Notes: generated from the letters alone by a model not told the origin. Shown: positions 8,530-18,304, counted from the stretch's first letter. The stretch is DNA of 64,000 bases from Roseibium aquae (GCF_008711285.1 NZ_VXDC01000006.1:62001-126000); one strand, 5' to 3'. Numbers and translations: made by a program.

Positions 8530-8901
8530 ATGACTGACCCCAAAGGCACCCCGGATCGCCACCAGGATACCGGCCAGCGTCACACCCCCGCACCGCGCAC
8601 GCGCCTGCGCAAGGGGCGGATAGCCACGCTGTCGGATGAGCCGGTGAGCGATTGCACCCTTTTCGATGTCGAGGAAGGCACTATCGGCATTACCCTTCCG
8701 CAAAATATCCAGCTGCCGAACGGCTATCTGCTTTATGACGAGCGGGAACATACCGTGGGGATCGCGCGCACAAGCTGGCGAACCGGCCTTGAACTGGGCG
8801 TTGTCTTCAATGTGACGCCCATGCCTGTGAGCTACTTTCGCAAGCATCACGCCAAAGCCCTGAAGGAAGCGCAAGCCGGTACTCCGGCATCGAAACTATA
8901 G
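8530..8901 (+). CDS. PilZ-like domain protein
   Basis: 123 residues from the ATG with AGGA about 8 bp upstream. After a disordered 25-residue start, the sequence reads RTRLRKGRIATL, then DCTLFDVEEGTIGITLP, YLLYDE, and TGLELGVVF. This follows the strand pattern of short alphaproteobacterial PilZ-like proteins. The canonical c-di-GMP ligands (RxxxR and D/NxSxxG) are largely missing: R-T-R-L-R is present but DxSxxG reads D-V-E-E-G. Dinucleotide binding is therefore doubtful. Two c-di-GMP-type enzymes follow within 5 kb. Possibly a degenerate or protein-binding PilZ member. Confidence 0.55.
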   Translation: MTDPKGTPDRHQDTGQRHTPAPRTRLRKGRIATLSDEPVSDCTLFDVEEGTIGITLPQNIQLPNGYLLYDEREHTVGIARTSWRTGLELGVVFNVTPMPVSYFRKHHAKALKEAQAGTPASKL

Positions 8902-9208
8902 GTCCAGAAAACCTCGCGCCTGCGCATTGGAACGGATAGTCTTGATGTCTGCAACAAAGACAGTGGACGCTGGTTTCCCTCTACTTGCATCACGGCGGAC
9001 AACTATTGCCTTGGAGCCAAACACGGGTCGAGTCAGGGTTTTCTTCAGGCCCCCTCACCCCTCCGGTTTGCACGTCGGCCATTCCGGATACCGGATCAAG
9101 GCCACCGGGTAAATCCGGCGCATGATTTAACGGCACATACACCAGAAACGTGCCTCAATGGCGAGACCGGAAGGCATTTCCGTCCATTCACTCTGGGTAG
9201 GCATCGCC

Positions 9209-12166
9209 ATGATTGTTTCCAGACGGCTTCGCCAGACACTGCAGTTCCATTTGAGCGTGGTGTTTCTTGCGCTTGTCCTCACCGTCGGATCGGTGATCGG
9301 CTGGCTCACCTATTCGCGGATGGGGGATGTCATTGCCGATGCCTCAGGAAATCTCTTCAACGTGACCAGCACGGAGGCTTTGGCCGGACTGGAGCGCCTG
9401 TATGCACCCGCCGAGCTTGCTGCCGAAGTACTCGCCCGGCATGATATCACATGGGCTGAAACCTTGGCGGAGCGGCTGGCACACATGCCGGTTCTGGCCG
9501 GCTTTCTCGATGAGGCCCCCGCGCTGGCCGGCCTTTTTGTCGGTTATGACGACGGTGACTTCGTCATGCTGGTGCCGGTGCGCGACGAGGCCGCGCGGCG
9601 CCGCTATGCCCCACCGGCGGGAACGTCATTCGTCGTCCAGGCGGTCGACCGTTCGCCCGGTGAGGTGGCGCAGGGCCGCTTCGTGTTTCTCGATTCCGCT
9701 TTTCGGGTACTGGGCGAAGAAAACAGAACGACCTATGCTGCCTATGATCCGAGGACCCGGCCCTGGTTTGAAAGAGCCACGGCAGAAAACGTTCAAATCA
9801 AAACGGACCCTTACATCTTCTTCACGGCCCAGACACTGGGTCAGACGATTGCCCTGCGAAGCGCCGCCGGGACGTCAACGGTCGGTGTGGATATATCGCT
9901 CTCTACACTGGCGGAGTCGCTCAGTCGGGAACGGATCACAGAGCGCGCAGAGCTTGCCTTGTTTGACCGCGACCTGCGCATGATCGCGCATCCCGACAAG
10001 ACGAAGGTCGTCAAGATTCTGCCGCCCGCAGCGACAGGAGGCGGCCCTGCCCTTGGCCGGTTGTCGATCGAGGAAATGGAGGGATCCGCCCTGTCGTCTG
10101 TTGCGAAGGCTGCAGTCGCTGCGGGCGTAACAACCGGCACGGACAAGACCCTGAATGACCGGCTGCGCATTGACGGTGCTGCCTGGCGCATTCAGGTGGC
10201 GCCTCTGGAGATCCGCGGATCGACACCTTACTACCTCGCCATTGCGGTTCCGGAAGCCGAACTGCTGGCTCATGCGCGCCTGCTGCTGCAGCACGCCGCG
10301 CTTGCGATCGCCGTTATCCTGCTTCTTGCTGTCCCCATCACCATGACGGCTGCGCGGCTCATCGCCAAGCCGGTGCGTGCCTTGTCGGCGGAGGCAGAAA
10401 AGATCCGGCGCTTCGACTTCGCCGACCCAGTCGAGGTGGACAGCTTCATCATCGAAATCGACGATCTTGCCCGGTCGATGAATGACATGAAATCGGCCAT
10501 CCGGCGGTTTCTGGACATCAACAAGACCATTTCCGAGGAAACCGATTTCGACCGGCTGCTTGACACGCTGCTGCAGGAGACAGGCGGCATTGCGGGCGCG
10601 CGGCGTGGTGCCATCTATCTGGTTTCCGAAGACAATGCGGTGCTGCAACCGGCCGCGGCCATGGGCGGGTCCCTCGCCCTGCTCCAAGCCTTTCCCCTTG
10701 ACGGGCTCCCCGGCATTCTCCAGCACGCCTGTACCCACAACAAGACCTACGCAACCCCCGTCAGCGGCGCCAGCCTGGCCATTTGCGGCGGGGATCCGGC
10801 GGCCGAAGACAATCCGGACCGCAATGCCGTGATCGTGCCGCTGTTCAACCGGGCCGGGGCGATGATCGGCATGATGACGCTGGTGAGGGAGGAAACGGGG
10901 AACAGCGCACTGATCGGGTTTGTCGACGCCCTCTCCGGAGCGGCCGCGATTGCGCTGGAAACACGGCAGCTGATTGCCTCCCAGAAGGCGCTGTTCCAGG
11001 CCGTCACCCGAATGATTGCCGGCGCGATCGACGCCAAAAACCCCTCCACGGGCGGGCACTGCGCACGCGTGCCGGAACTCACCAAAATGCTCGCCGAAGC
11101 CGCGCACGCGGCCAGCGAGGGTCCCTTCGCCAGCCTCACACTCACCGAGGACGACCGCGAAGCCATCCACATCGCCGCCTGGCTGCATGACTGCGGCAAG
11201 GTCACCACGCCGGAATATGTTGTCGACAAGGCCACCAAGCTGGAAACGCTGTATGACCGCATCCATGAAATCCGCATGCGCTTCGAAGTGCTCAAACGCG
11301 ATGCCTGGATCGCCTTTTGGAAAGGCGTGGCGGGCGGCGGCGATGCGGCAAAAATGGCCGAAAAGCGGCAACTGGAACTGGCCGCGCTCGATGCCGATTT
11401 CACCTTTGTCGCTGAATGCAACCAGGGCGATGTCTTCCTGTCGCCGGAGCGCCTGGAGCGGCTCCAGGACATTGCGGCCCGGACCTGGACCCGAACCCTG
11501 TCCGACAGAATCGGCATCGGCCATGAGGAACTCAGCCGCAAGGCCCAGATCCCGGAGCCGGACCTGCCCGCTGCGGAACCGCTGCTGGGCGACCGGCCGG
11601 ACCACATTCTGCCGCGGCGGCCGGAAGACCGGTTCGAACCCGGCAACCCCTGGGGCTTCAAGCTGGCACAGCCCGAACACCTCTACAATCGCGGCGAACT
11701 CTACAACCTGTCGGTCGCCAAGGGCACACTGACGGCAGAGGAACGCTACAAGATCAATGACCACATCGTGCAGACCATCATCATGCTGTCGCGCCTGCCC
11801 TTCCCGCAGCATCTGCGGCAAGTGCCGGAGCTGGCTGGCGGGCATCACGAAAAGATCGACGGCACCGGCTACCCCCGCGGTCTGACACGCGACGAGATGA
11901 GCCCGGTCGCCCGCATCATGGCCATTGCCGACATTTTTGAAGCACTCACTGCCGCCGACCGGCCCTACAAGACCGGCAAGACCGTGTCGGAAGCGCTGAA
12001 GATCATGGGCTTCATGGTCAAGGACGGCCACCTCGACCCGGACCTTTTTGACCTGTTCCTCACCTCTGGCGTCTGGCGCGAATACGGCGAACGTTTCTTG
12101 AAGCCGGAGCAGATCGGTGTGGTGGATGTCGACGCGCTGCGTCCCGGTCCCCGGGTGGCCGCGTAA
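9209..12166 (+). CDS. Membrane sensor with dCache, HAMP, GAF and HD-GYP-like domains
   Basis: 985 residues from the chosen ATG; an in-frame ATG at 9158 would add 17 residues. Layout: TM helix about 15-35; periplasmic Cache-type sensor to about 355, including the DPRTRPWFERA motif; second TM about 360-380; HAMP; GAF about 445-585; then an HD domain. HD residues are in WLHDCGK, and the GYP part is HHEKIDGTGYPRGL. About 220 residues separate these motifs, roughly three times the usual spacing, so the catalytic domain contains a large insertion. The family hydrolyses c-di-GMP (or related dinucleotides). A c-di-GMP role is inferred from the motifs. Confidence 0.85.
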   Translation: MIVSRRLRQTLQFHLSVVFLALVLTVGSVIGWLTYSRMGDVIADASGNLFNVTSTEALAGLERLYAPAELAAEVLARHDITWAETLAERLAHMPVLAGFLDEAPALAGLFVGYDDGDFVMLVPVRDEAARRRYAPPAGTSFVVQAVDRSPGEVAQGRFVFLDSAFRVLGEENRTTYAAYDPRTRPWFERATAENVQIKTDPYIFFTAQTLGQTIALRSAAGTSTVGVDISLSTLAESLSRERITERAELALFDRDLRMIAHPDKTKVVKILPPAATGGGPALGRLSIEEMEGSALSSVAKAAVAAGVTTGTDKTLNDRLRIDGAAWRIQVAPLEIRGSTPYYLAIAVPEAELLAHARLLLQHAALAIAVILLLAVPITMTAARLIAKPVRALSAEAEKIRRFDFADPVEVDSFIIEIDDLARSMNDMKSAIRRFLDINKTISEETDFDRLLDTLLQETGGIAGARRGAIYLVSEDNAVLQPAAAMGGSLALLQAFPLDGLPGILQHACTHNKTYATPVSGASLAICGGDPAAEDNPDRNAVIVPLFNRAGAMIGMMTLVREETGNSALIGFVDALSGAAAIALETRQLIASQKALFQAVTRMIAGAIDAKNPSTGGHCARVPELTKMLAEAAHAASEGPFASLTLTEDDREAIHIAAWLHDCGKVTTPEYVVDKATKLETLYDRIHEIRMRFEVLKRDAWIAFWKGVAGGGDAAKMAEKRQLELAALDADFTFVAECNQGDVFLSPERLERLQDIAARTWTRTLSDRIGIGHEELSRKAQIPEPDLPAAEPLLGDRPDHILPRRPEDRFEPGNPWGFKLAQPEHLYNRGELYNLSVAKGTLTAEERYKINDHIVQTIIMLSRLPFPQHLRQVPELAGGHHEKIDGTGYPRGLTRDEMSPVARIMAIADIFEALTAADRPYKTGKTVSEALKIMGFMVKDGHLDPDLFDLFLTSGVWREYGERFLKPEQIGVVDVDALRPGPRVAA

Positions 12167-12359
12167 GGTCAAGCGGCCCGCACCTCAGCGGTTTTCTCAA
12201 GCGGGCACAACGCATGATTTACCACGGGCCGCGTTTTGCACGTCAGGTCCCCGGATGGGGATGGCCCGCCGCGCCGGTCCGTCGCATAACACAAGGGCAC
12301 CAGACACACGCCTGGTCCTCTGGGGCGCAGCCCGCGTCTCCCTGTCAGCAGAAAACTTC

Positions 12360-12386
12360 GCCGGGTGCCTTGCGCCCGGCTTTTTT
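12360..12386 (+). terminator. Rho-independent terminator after the HD-GYP gene
   Basis: A 9-bp stem (12360-12368 with 12372-12380, one G-T pair, loop CTT) rich in GC is followed directly by six T residues. It lies 194 bp past the HD-GYP stop and 42 bp before the end of the convergent transglycosylase gene. Confidence 0.85.
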
Positions 12387-12428
12387 CGCTGCAAGCCGGT
12401 CCTTCATCACTTCAGGACGGAACACCGC

Positions 12429-13256
12429 TCATTGGTCGATCAGACCGGCGGCATAGGCGATGGCGCGCTGATAGTTGCCGCTGTCGTTCCAGGTCGACAG
12501 AACCCGGAAATTGGCCGATCCGTCCGCGAAGGAACCGCCCGGGCGCCAGCCGTTCTGGCGCAACATGTTGGCCGCGGTCGCCAGCGCGTCGGCCGCGTTG
12601 TTGGGATCGGCGCGGCCGTCGCCATTTCCGTCGGCGGCAAACCGCACCCAGTTGCCCGCCAGAAACTGCATGTGCCCCAGTTCGCCGGAGGGCCCGCCCC
12701 GGCTGTTGCCGTTGATCAGGCCCCGGTCGACCAGCTGCAGGGCGGCAATCGCATCGTCCTCGAAGCGCGGATGGCGGCGGCAATAGGAGGCCAGGGTGAC
12801 GGCGCCGCTGACAATCGGCGTTTCGCCGGTATAGCCGCCCCAGCTGGTCTCATAGCCCCAGATCGCCACCAGAATGGACCCCGGCACGCCATAGCGCTGC
12901 TCGATGGCCTGGAACAGACGGGCATTTTGCTGCAGCCGCCGCTTGCCGTTGGTCACGAAGGAATTCACGCTGGAAAACCGGCTTTTCAAAAACTCTTCCG
13001 GGCTGCGGTGGCGCATGCTGGACTGGGAAGCGGGATTGGATTCGAACCGCCAGGTGATGCCCGACAGGCGCGCCTCGCGCAGCGCCTGCATCCCCCTCTG
13101 GCCGACCCCGTAGGAGGTGGCCTGCTGGGCCAGCTGCTGCTTGTAGGCGTCGAACTGCCCCTTGCTGGTGATGCACGTGGCGGCGGACGCCTGCGCCGCC
13201 AAAAGCGCGCCTGCCCCAGCCAGCACCATGCGCCATGTGGCCCGTTTGCCTGTCAT
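12429..13256 (-). CDS. Lytic murein transglycosylase, MltB family
   Basis: 275 residues from the ATG at 13256, placed about 7 bp after GGGAG. A signal peptide (about 5-27, AGAGALLAAQASAA) sends it to the periplasm; no lipobox is seen, so it is a soluble SltB-like form. The catalytic glutamate is in IWGYETSWGG near residue 134. Other family strings are SGELGHMQFLAGNW and DGNGDGRADPNNAADALATAA. It cleaves the MurNAc-GlcNAc bond of peptidoglycan to give 1,6-anhydro ends. The peptidoglycan-binding domain found in many relatives is absent. It is monocistronic between two cyclic-di-GMP-type genes. Confidence 0.88.
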   Translation of the reverse strand: MTGKRATWRMVLAGAGALLAAQASAATCITSKGQFDAYKQQLAQQATSYGVGQRGMQALREARLSGITWRFESNPASQSSMRHRSPEEFLKSRFSSVNSFVTNGKRRLQQNARLFQAIEQRYGVPGSILVAIWGYETSWGGYTGETPIVSGAVTLASYCRRHPRFEDDAIAALQLVDRGLINGNSRGGPSGELGHMQFLAGNWVRFAADGNGDGRADPNNAADALATAANMLRQNGWRPGGSFADGSANFRVLSTWNDSGNYQRAIAYAAGLIDQ

Positions 13257-13635
13257 TCCCATCTCCCCAAAGAAATCGCCCAAAACCCTCTCGCCAAGGC
13301 CGGCTGACCGAAGCCCCCACCCCGAAGCGGCGAGGATCCGCCGAACCGGTATGCCCCCGCTCCTCCGGTTCCATACACCGGCCGGATCACCATTATATTT
13401 ACGCAATTCGATCTTTGGCTGTTTTTCGGCCGTTGCCAATCGCCTTTTTCGCCGCCAGCCGCCAGGCCCTCATGGCGTCGCAGGCAAGGTCTTTTCGCGG
13501 CGAAGGCCGCCGACCGGTTTTGACCGCGATGTGACAGCTTGGCCTTGTGCCTGCGCCAAGGCGCGATATTCTGGGGCTCAATGACCGATCTGACAGACGG
13601 GTCAGAAACGGCGAGGCAACCGCACAGGGACGCGT
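13257..13635. other. Divergent intergenic region without a gene
   Basis: 379 bp between the transglycosylase (minus) and the GGDEF-EAL gene (plus). A short AT-rich patch at about 13390-13440 (CATTATATTTACGCAATTCG) is the most promoter-like part. The frames crossing it show no family features. Confidence 0.5.
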
Positions 13636-14955
13636 TTGAGACCATCGATCGACATCGCCGACAGCCCGGCCGCCTTGAAGCGCCGGATCGCGGAGCTGGA
13701 ACGGCGGCTGGAAACGGACGATCTCACCGGCCTGCCGACAAAGCAGTGGTTCTATCAATATTTCAGCGATCACGCCCGGGTTGGCGACGCCGTCCTTTTC
13801 ATCGATCTGGATGATTTCAAGTCGGTCAACGACACTTACGGCCACGCCACGGGCGACCAGTTGCTGGTCGGGATCGCGGCGGCGCTGGACACGTCGATGA
13901 AAGGAATTGGCGTGGTCGCCCGGCTCGCGGGCGACGAGTTCATCGGTCTGCTGCACGGACCGGACGAGCAACGGCTTGAAGCCGTGGGGGCCGGGATCAT
14001 CGCCGCCATCGGCGCCTGCCGCGTGACAGCCGGGGAACTCGCCGTTTCGCGGCATGCCTCGCTGGGGCTGGCCCGGGTCCGGCCCGGGATGCAGCCGCGC
14101 GAGGCGCTGATCGAGGCGGACAACGCGCTGCGGGAGGCCAAGCGGTCGGGAAAGAAGCAGGCGGTCCTGCTGGAAGAGCGCGCCCTGCAGCTCACCCCCG
14201 GGCGGCCGAGCCTGGAGGAGGTGCATCTGGGATTGACCCGGCAGGAGATCGGCTACTACCTGCAGCCGGTCTTCAACCTCGCCCGGTCCGAATTGTGGGG
14301 CTATGAGGCCCTGCTGCGCTGGCGGCGCGCCAATGGCGAGGTGCTGGGCCCGGCCCAGTTCCTGACGACCATGACAAAGGCCTATGGCTATGGCGCTGAT
14401 CCCCCGCTCGAGGCGGCGCACGCGGCGGCGGCCTGGGCCGCGCTCGACCAGGGCAAACACATCGCCTTCAACGTCTCCAGCGCGTTTCTGGCGCAAGTGG
14501 CCGACCAGCGGCTGGACTGGGTGCAGAAGATCGTGGGCGACATCCCGGCCGAGCGCATCGTGCTGGAAATCGTCGAGACGGTGGTCGACCATAAATGCAG
14601 CCGGATTGGCAAGGTGGTCGCCGACTTGCGCGACAGGGGCGTCAAGGTCGCGCTGGACGATTTCGGCATCGGCCAGTCCACCCTCTCCCGGCTTCAGACC
14701 ATCCCGGTCGATTACGTCAAGATCGACAAGCATTTTTTGAGCGCCGCCGTACGGAGCGGGCGGGACCGGGACATCCTGTTCAAGATGATCGACCTGATCG
14801 GCGCGAGCGGGGCCAAGCCCATCGTCGAAGGGATCGAAACCGCAGAGCAGCTCGCCCTCGTCCGGCAAACCCCGGCGGAGTTCGGACAGGGGTTTTTCCT
14901 CGGCCGCCCGAACCCCGTGAGCCATTGGACCGCCACACCGCCATCGATCGGCTGA
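13636..14955 (+). CDS. Dual GGDEF-EAL cyclic-di-GMP protein, no sensor domain
   Basis: 439 residues; soluble, no TM segment. The start appears to be TTG with AGGGA just upstream, because no ATG or GTG suits the frame. A short coiled helix (residues 12-28) leads into the GGDEF domain (about 30-175). Its signature reads RLAGDEF near 96-102, so the first glycine of GGDEF is alanine; AGDEF forms can still be active. The EAL domain (about 190-430) keeps EALLRW, FNVSS, LEIVETVV, DDFGIG, VKIDK and VEGIET, so phosphodiesterase activity is expected. It could be bifunctional or a GTP-stimulated PDE. Confidence 0.88.
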   Translation: MRPSIDIADSPAALKRRIAELERRLETDDLTGLPTKQWFYQYFSDHARVGDAVLFIDLDDFKSVNDTYGHATGDQLLVGIAAALDTSMKGIGVVARLAGDEFIGLLHGPDEQRLEAVGAGIIAAIGACRVTAGELAVSRHASLGLARVRPGMQPREALIEADNALREAKRSGKKQAVLLEERALQLTPGRPSLEEVHLGLTRQEIGYYLQPVFNLARSELWGYEALLRWRRANGEVLGPAQFLTTMTKAYGYGADPPLEAAHAAAAWAALDQGKHIAFNVSSAFLAQVADQRLDWVQKIVGDIPAERIVLEIVETVVDHKCSRIGKVVADLRDRGVKVALDDFGIGQSTLSRLQTIPVDYVKIDKHFLSAAVRSGRDRDILFKMIDLIGASGAKPIVEGIETAEQLALVRQTPAEFGQGFFLGRPNPVSHWTATPPSIG

Positions 14956-14990
14956 CCGCAGCGGGGCCGTGACCATTCCCGGCGGTGGTC

Positions 14991-15134
14991 TTAAAGCCTT
15001 ACGGCATGGTTCGCGTACTGATGCAGGTAGCGTGCGCTTATGTGATGATGTTGGCCGCGCACCATGCGGCGCAGGCGAGCGAAGAAGCTTTCTGCTTGGT
15101 TCAATGCCTCGATGTAATGGCGGTTGAGACGGTA
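14991..15134 (-). pseudogene. C-terminal remnant of an IS1595-family transposase
   Basis: The minus strand translates without interruption as about 47 residues ending in a stop. It contains HYIEALNQAESFFARLRRMV then RGQHHHISARYLHQYANH. The strings FFxRLRRMVRGQHHH and RYLxQYANxxAW belong to the C-terminus of IS1595/ISSpo8-type DDE transposases. No N-terminal part or start remains upstream; the unrelated AT-rich gene begins 9 bp away. It is therefore a dead fragment marking an old insertion. Confidence 0.8.
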
Positions 15135-15142
15135 CAAACCCC

Positions 15143-16012
15143 CTAGTCAGATATTTCAATAATCTGATGGAGATCGATAACTGAGTAGGCCGCAGGCTTA
15201 CCGCCATTCACCATTTTAACGATAACGTCAACGATGAAGCCTTTTTTGTAAACGTTGTCATCAGCTTCGCGGATTTCGTGCTTTATCTGCTCTTCAGCGA
15301 TCTCTGAACCATAGACCAATGGCATTGATTTATCGGATAATTCTTCAATCCGTACCAATTCGCCGGATCGCTTTCCGACATTTGCATCATTGACGTCAGA
15401 CCGGGTAAACACCATCAAAACACGTCTATGAGTTTCGGTTTCCGGTTTGGCTAACATTTTTCGTCGGTCTTCAATGTTTTGTAGCACGGCACGAGCTTCT
15501 GGAGCTTTGAACTCGAATGATGCTTTGATTTGTCTTTTGCCATCCTCAAAATGAGCAGCTTCAAGCCGATGCCCACCGATTGGGTCGTTTGCTATTGATT
15601 GTGCTGCGTCTGCCCAATCTTTCAATTCTTTTGGTGTTTCGAGCTCCCCGTCAGGTACCTCGCCTTTTCGAAGAAAGGTGAATCTCTGGCCCCATCGCTT
15701 AACAAAATCCTCAAGGATTAAGACTTGATCCATATTACCGATTGATGTCGCGGCGATTGCCACCAACCCCGTGAACAAGTCGGCTTCGATGCATCCGCTA
15801 CGAACTTCACGGACGTACATTTTTGGATCAGATTTTACGTTGTCATAGGTTGTTTCAACAAATCGCTCAAACTCATTGGCAAGCGACGTGAATGCGCCCA
15901 CGAAATCTCGCAATTCAACAGGTTCATCCGTATCAATTTTTAAGGTCAATACTGCCGACTGCTCCCCCATGAGTTGAGAATACGATTTTTCAATCACTTG
16001 TCCACTCTGCAA
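15143..16012 (-). CDS. Unrecognised protein in an AT-rich islet
   Basis: 289 residues from a TTG; a GTG at 15997 or ATG at 15970 are equally possible starts. No family is recognised. Base composition is clearly more AT-rich than the flanking genes, with codons such as AAA, GAA and ATT frequent, suggesting transfer. Residues about 15-55 are strand-rich (TLKIDTDEPVELRDF), then YVREVRSGCIEADLF with a hydrophobic stretch (AIAATSIGN), then LEDFVKRWGQRF. The C-terminal half has charged strands and helices (MVFTRSDVNDANVGKRSGEL). The order of a strand-rich start, an R-S-G-[CS]-I motif, a hydrophobic turn and a helical LEDFVKRWG recalls accessory-genome proteins of unknown role. No membrane export signal. 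Confidence 0.7.
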   Translation of the reverse strand: MQSGQVIEKSYSQLMGEQSAVLTLKIDTDEPVELRDFVGAFTSLANEFERFVETTYDNVKSDPKMYVREVRSGCIEADLFTGLVAIAATSIGNMDQVLILEDFVKRWGQRFTFLRKGEVPDGELETPKELKDWADAAQSIANDPIGGHRLEAAHFEDGKRQIKASFEFKAPEARAVLQNIEDRRKMLAKPETETHRRVLMVFTRSDVNDANVGKRSGELVRIEELSDKSMPLVYGSEIAEEQIKHEIREADDNVYKKGFIVDVIVKMVNGGKPAAYSVIDLHQIIEISD

Positions 16013-16027
16013 ATGGCTTGGTGCGTT

Positions 16028-16135
16028 TGCTACCTAATGCCGAGGCTGCTGTGGGCTTTGCCTGTTAAGGGGCTCTGGGCACACACATCCCGTGGCAATC
16101 CCCAAGAGCCATGCGGTGCTTGTGCTCAGACAAAC
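16028..16135. other. Possible right edge of the islet, with inverted repeat
   Basis: Between the islet gene and mutB, GGCTCTGGG and CCCCAAGAGCC form an imperfect inverted repeat spanning about 16070-16112. It could be an insertion-sequence end or the transcription terminator of mutB. The remaining bases show nothing further. Confidence 0.3.
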
Positions 16136-18304
16136 CTACTCCGCCGCTTGTGCGGGGCCGTAGCCGAGCTGCGCGTTGAGTTTGGCGATGAGGTCGATGG
16201 CGGCTTCCGCGATGACCGTGCCGGGGGGGAAGATGGCGGCGGCGCCCGAGGCATAGAGTTCGTCATAATCCTGCGGCGGGACGACGCCGCCGACCACGAT
16301 CATGATGTCTTCCCGGCCCTCGTCGGCCAGCGCTTTCTTGAGCGCGGGCACCAGCGTCAGGTGGCCGGCGGCGAGTGACGAGACGCCGACCACGTGGACA
16401 TCGTTCTCCACCGCCTGGCGGGCGGCCTCGTCCGGGGTCTGGAACAGCGGGCCGATATCGACGTCGAAGCCGAGATCGGCGAAGGCCGAGGCGATCACCT
16501 TCTGGCCCCGGTCGTGCCCGTCCTGGCCCATCTTGGCAACCAGGATGCGCGGCCGGCGGCCGTCATTGTCCTCGAATTCGGCGACCAGTTTCTCCACCTT
16601 CTCCAAGGTTCCGGACATGGCGCCCGCCTCCCGCTTGTAGACGCCGGAAATCGACTTGATCTCGGCCTTGTGCCGGTCGAAGACCTGCTCCATCGCCAGC
16701 GAGATCTCGCCGACGGTGGCCATGGCGCGCGCCGCCTTGACCGACAGGTCCAGAAGGTTGCCCTCGCCGCTTCTGGCGCAGGCGGTCAGCGCTTCGAGGG
16801 CTGCCTGGGTTTCGGCCTCGTTGCGCTCCGCGCGCAGGCGCTGGAGCTTTTCGATCTGGGCCGCGCGCACCTCGGCATTGTCCACCTTCAGGACGTCGAT
16901 GGGCTGTTCCCGGTCCGGCTTGAACTTGTTGACGCCGACCACCGTCTGCGCGCCGCTGTCGATGCGCGCCTGGGTCTTGGCGGCCGCCTCCTCGATCCTC
17001 AGCTTGGGGATGCCCTTCTCGATGGCCTTGGCCATGCCGCCGAGGCTCTCCACCTCGCGGATATGGGCCATCGCCCGGGCGGCGAGATCGGCGGTCAGCC
17101 TCTCGACATAGAACGAGCCGCCCCAGGGGTCGATCACCTTGGTGGTGCCGCTTTCCTGCTGCAGGAAGAGCTGGGTGTTGCGGGCGATGCGGGCGGAAAA
17201 ATCCGTCGGCAGGGCCAGCGCCTCATCGAGCGCGTTGGTGTGCAGCGACTGGGTGTGGCCTTGGGTGGCGGCCATCGCCTCCACACAGGTGCGGATGACA
17301 TTGTTGAAGACGTCCTGCGCGGTCAGCGACCAGCCCGAGGTCTGCGAGTGGGTTCTGAGCGACAGGGACTTGGGATTCTTCGGGTCGAAATTCTCGCGCA
17401 TGAGCGTTGCCCAGATCAGGCGGGCGGCGCGGAGCTTCGCGACCTCCATGAAGAAGTTCATGCCGATCGCCCAGAAGAAGGAGAGCCGCGGCGCGAACTT
17501 GTCGATGTCCATGCCGGCGGCAACGCCTGCGCGGGCATATTCGATGCCGTCGGCGATGGTGTAGGCGAGTTCCAGATCCGCCGTCGCGCCCGCTTCCTGC
17601 ATGTGGTAGCCGGAAATCGAGATGGAGTTGAAGCGCGGCATGTGCTCGGAGGTGAACTTGAAGATGTCCGAGATGATCCGCATCGAATGCTTGGGCGGGT
17701 AGATATAGGTGTTGCGGACCATGAACTCCTTCAGAATGTCGTTCTGAATGGTGCCGGACAGGTCCTTGTGGGCGACGCCCTGCTCCTCGGCGGCGACGAT
17801 ATAGAGCGCCAGAACGGGCAGCACGGCCCCGTTCATGGTCATCGACACGCTCATCTTGTCGAGCGGGATGCCGGAGAACAGCGTGCGCATGTCATAGATC
17901 GAGTCGATCGCAACGCCCGCCATGCCGACATCGCCGGCCACCCGCGGATGATCGCTGTCATAGCCGCGGTGGGTGGCCAGATCGAAGGCGACCGAAAGCC
18001 CTTTCTGGCCCGCGGCCAGATTGCGCCGGTAAAACGCATTGGAAGCCTCGGCGGTCGAAAAGCCCGCATATTGGCGCACGGTCCAGGGCTGCTGGACATA
18101 CATGGTCGGATAGGGCCCGCGCAGGAACGGGGCAAGACCCGGCCAGGTGTCGAGGTGTTTCAGATCCGCGATGTCGGCCGCGGTGACGACCGGCGGCACG
18201 TCGATGCCTTCGGGCGTGGTCCAGTCCGCCATTTCCGGCGAACGGGCGGCAGCGCCGAGACGGTTCTGGAAGGCAATCTTCGAAAAATCCGGAATGCGGG
18301 TCAT
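16136..18304 (-). CDS. mutB: Methylmalonyl-CoA mutase, large (catalytic, B12-binding) subunit
   Basis: 722 residues from ATG. The start overlaps the stop of mutA by 4 bp (ATGA), implying translational coupling. Opens [12 protein letters not shown]. The TIM-barrel part includes [20 protein letters not shown] and [16 protein letters not shown], which contact CoA and substrate. The C-terminal cobalamin domain has [15 protein letters not shown] (DxHxxG near residue 590), the lower-ligand histidine motif. It interconverts (R)-methylmalonyl-CoA and succinyl-CoA using adenosylcobalamin, feeding propionyl-CoA carbon into the TCA cycle. The MeaB chaperone gene lies about 10 kb to the right. The frame continues upstream but has no family resemblance there. 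Confidence 0.96.
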   Translation of the reverse strand: MTRIPDFSKIAFQNRLGAAARSPEMADWTTPEGIDVPPVVTAADIADLKHLDTWPGLAPFLRGPYPTMYVQQPWTVRQYAGFSTAEASNAFYRRNLAAGQKGLSVAFDLATHRGYDSDHPRVAGDVGMAGVAIDSIYDMRTLFSGIPLDKMSVSMTMNGAVLPVLALYIVAAEEQGVAHKDLSGTIQNDILKEFMVRNTYIYPPKHSMRIISDIFKFTSEHMPRFNSISISGYHMQEAGATADLELAYTIADGIEYARAGVAAGMDIDKFAPRLSFFWAIGMNFFMEVAKLRAARLIWATLMRENFDPKNPKSLSLRTHSQTSGWSLTAQDVFNNVIRTCVEAMAATQGHTQSLHTNALDEALALPTDFSARIARNTQLFLQQESGTTKVIDPWGGSFYVERLTADLAARAMAHIREVESLGGMAKAIEKGIPKLRIEEAAAKTQARIDSGAQTVVGVNKFKPDREQPIDVLKVDNAEVRAAQIEKLQRLRAERNEAETQAALEALTACARSGEGNLLDLSVKAARAMATVGEISLAMEQVFDRHKAEIKSISGVYKREAGAMSGTLEKVEKLVAEFEDNDGRRPRILVAKMGQDGHDRGQKVIASAFADLGFDVDIGPLFQTPDEAARQAVENDVHVVGVSSLAAGHLTLVPALKKALADEGREDIMIVVGGVVPPQDYDELYASGAAAIFPPGTVIAEAAIDLIAKLNAQLGYGPAQAAE

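Noticed and set aside
8927-9112. 61-codon frame before the HD-GYP gene
   Set aside because: No ribosome site, no hydrophobic or helical pattern, and it ends well before the next gene.
9875-12172. 765-codon minus-strand open frame
   Set aside because: Lies wholly opposite the HD-GYP gene; its translation is repetitive Gly/Arg/Gln without a domain, as expected from the antisense of a GC-rich gene.
12170-12360. Several short frames between HD-GYP and the terminator
   Set aside because: Overlap each other in several frames and show no family or ribosome site.
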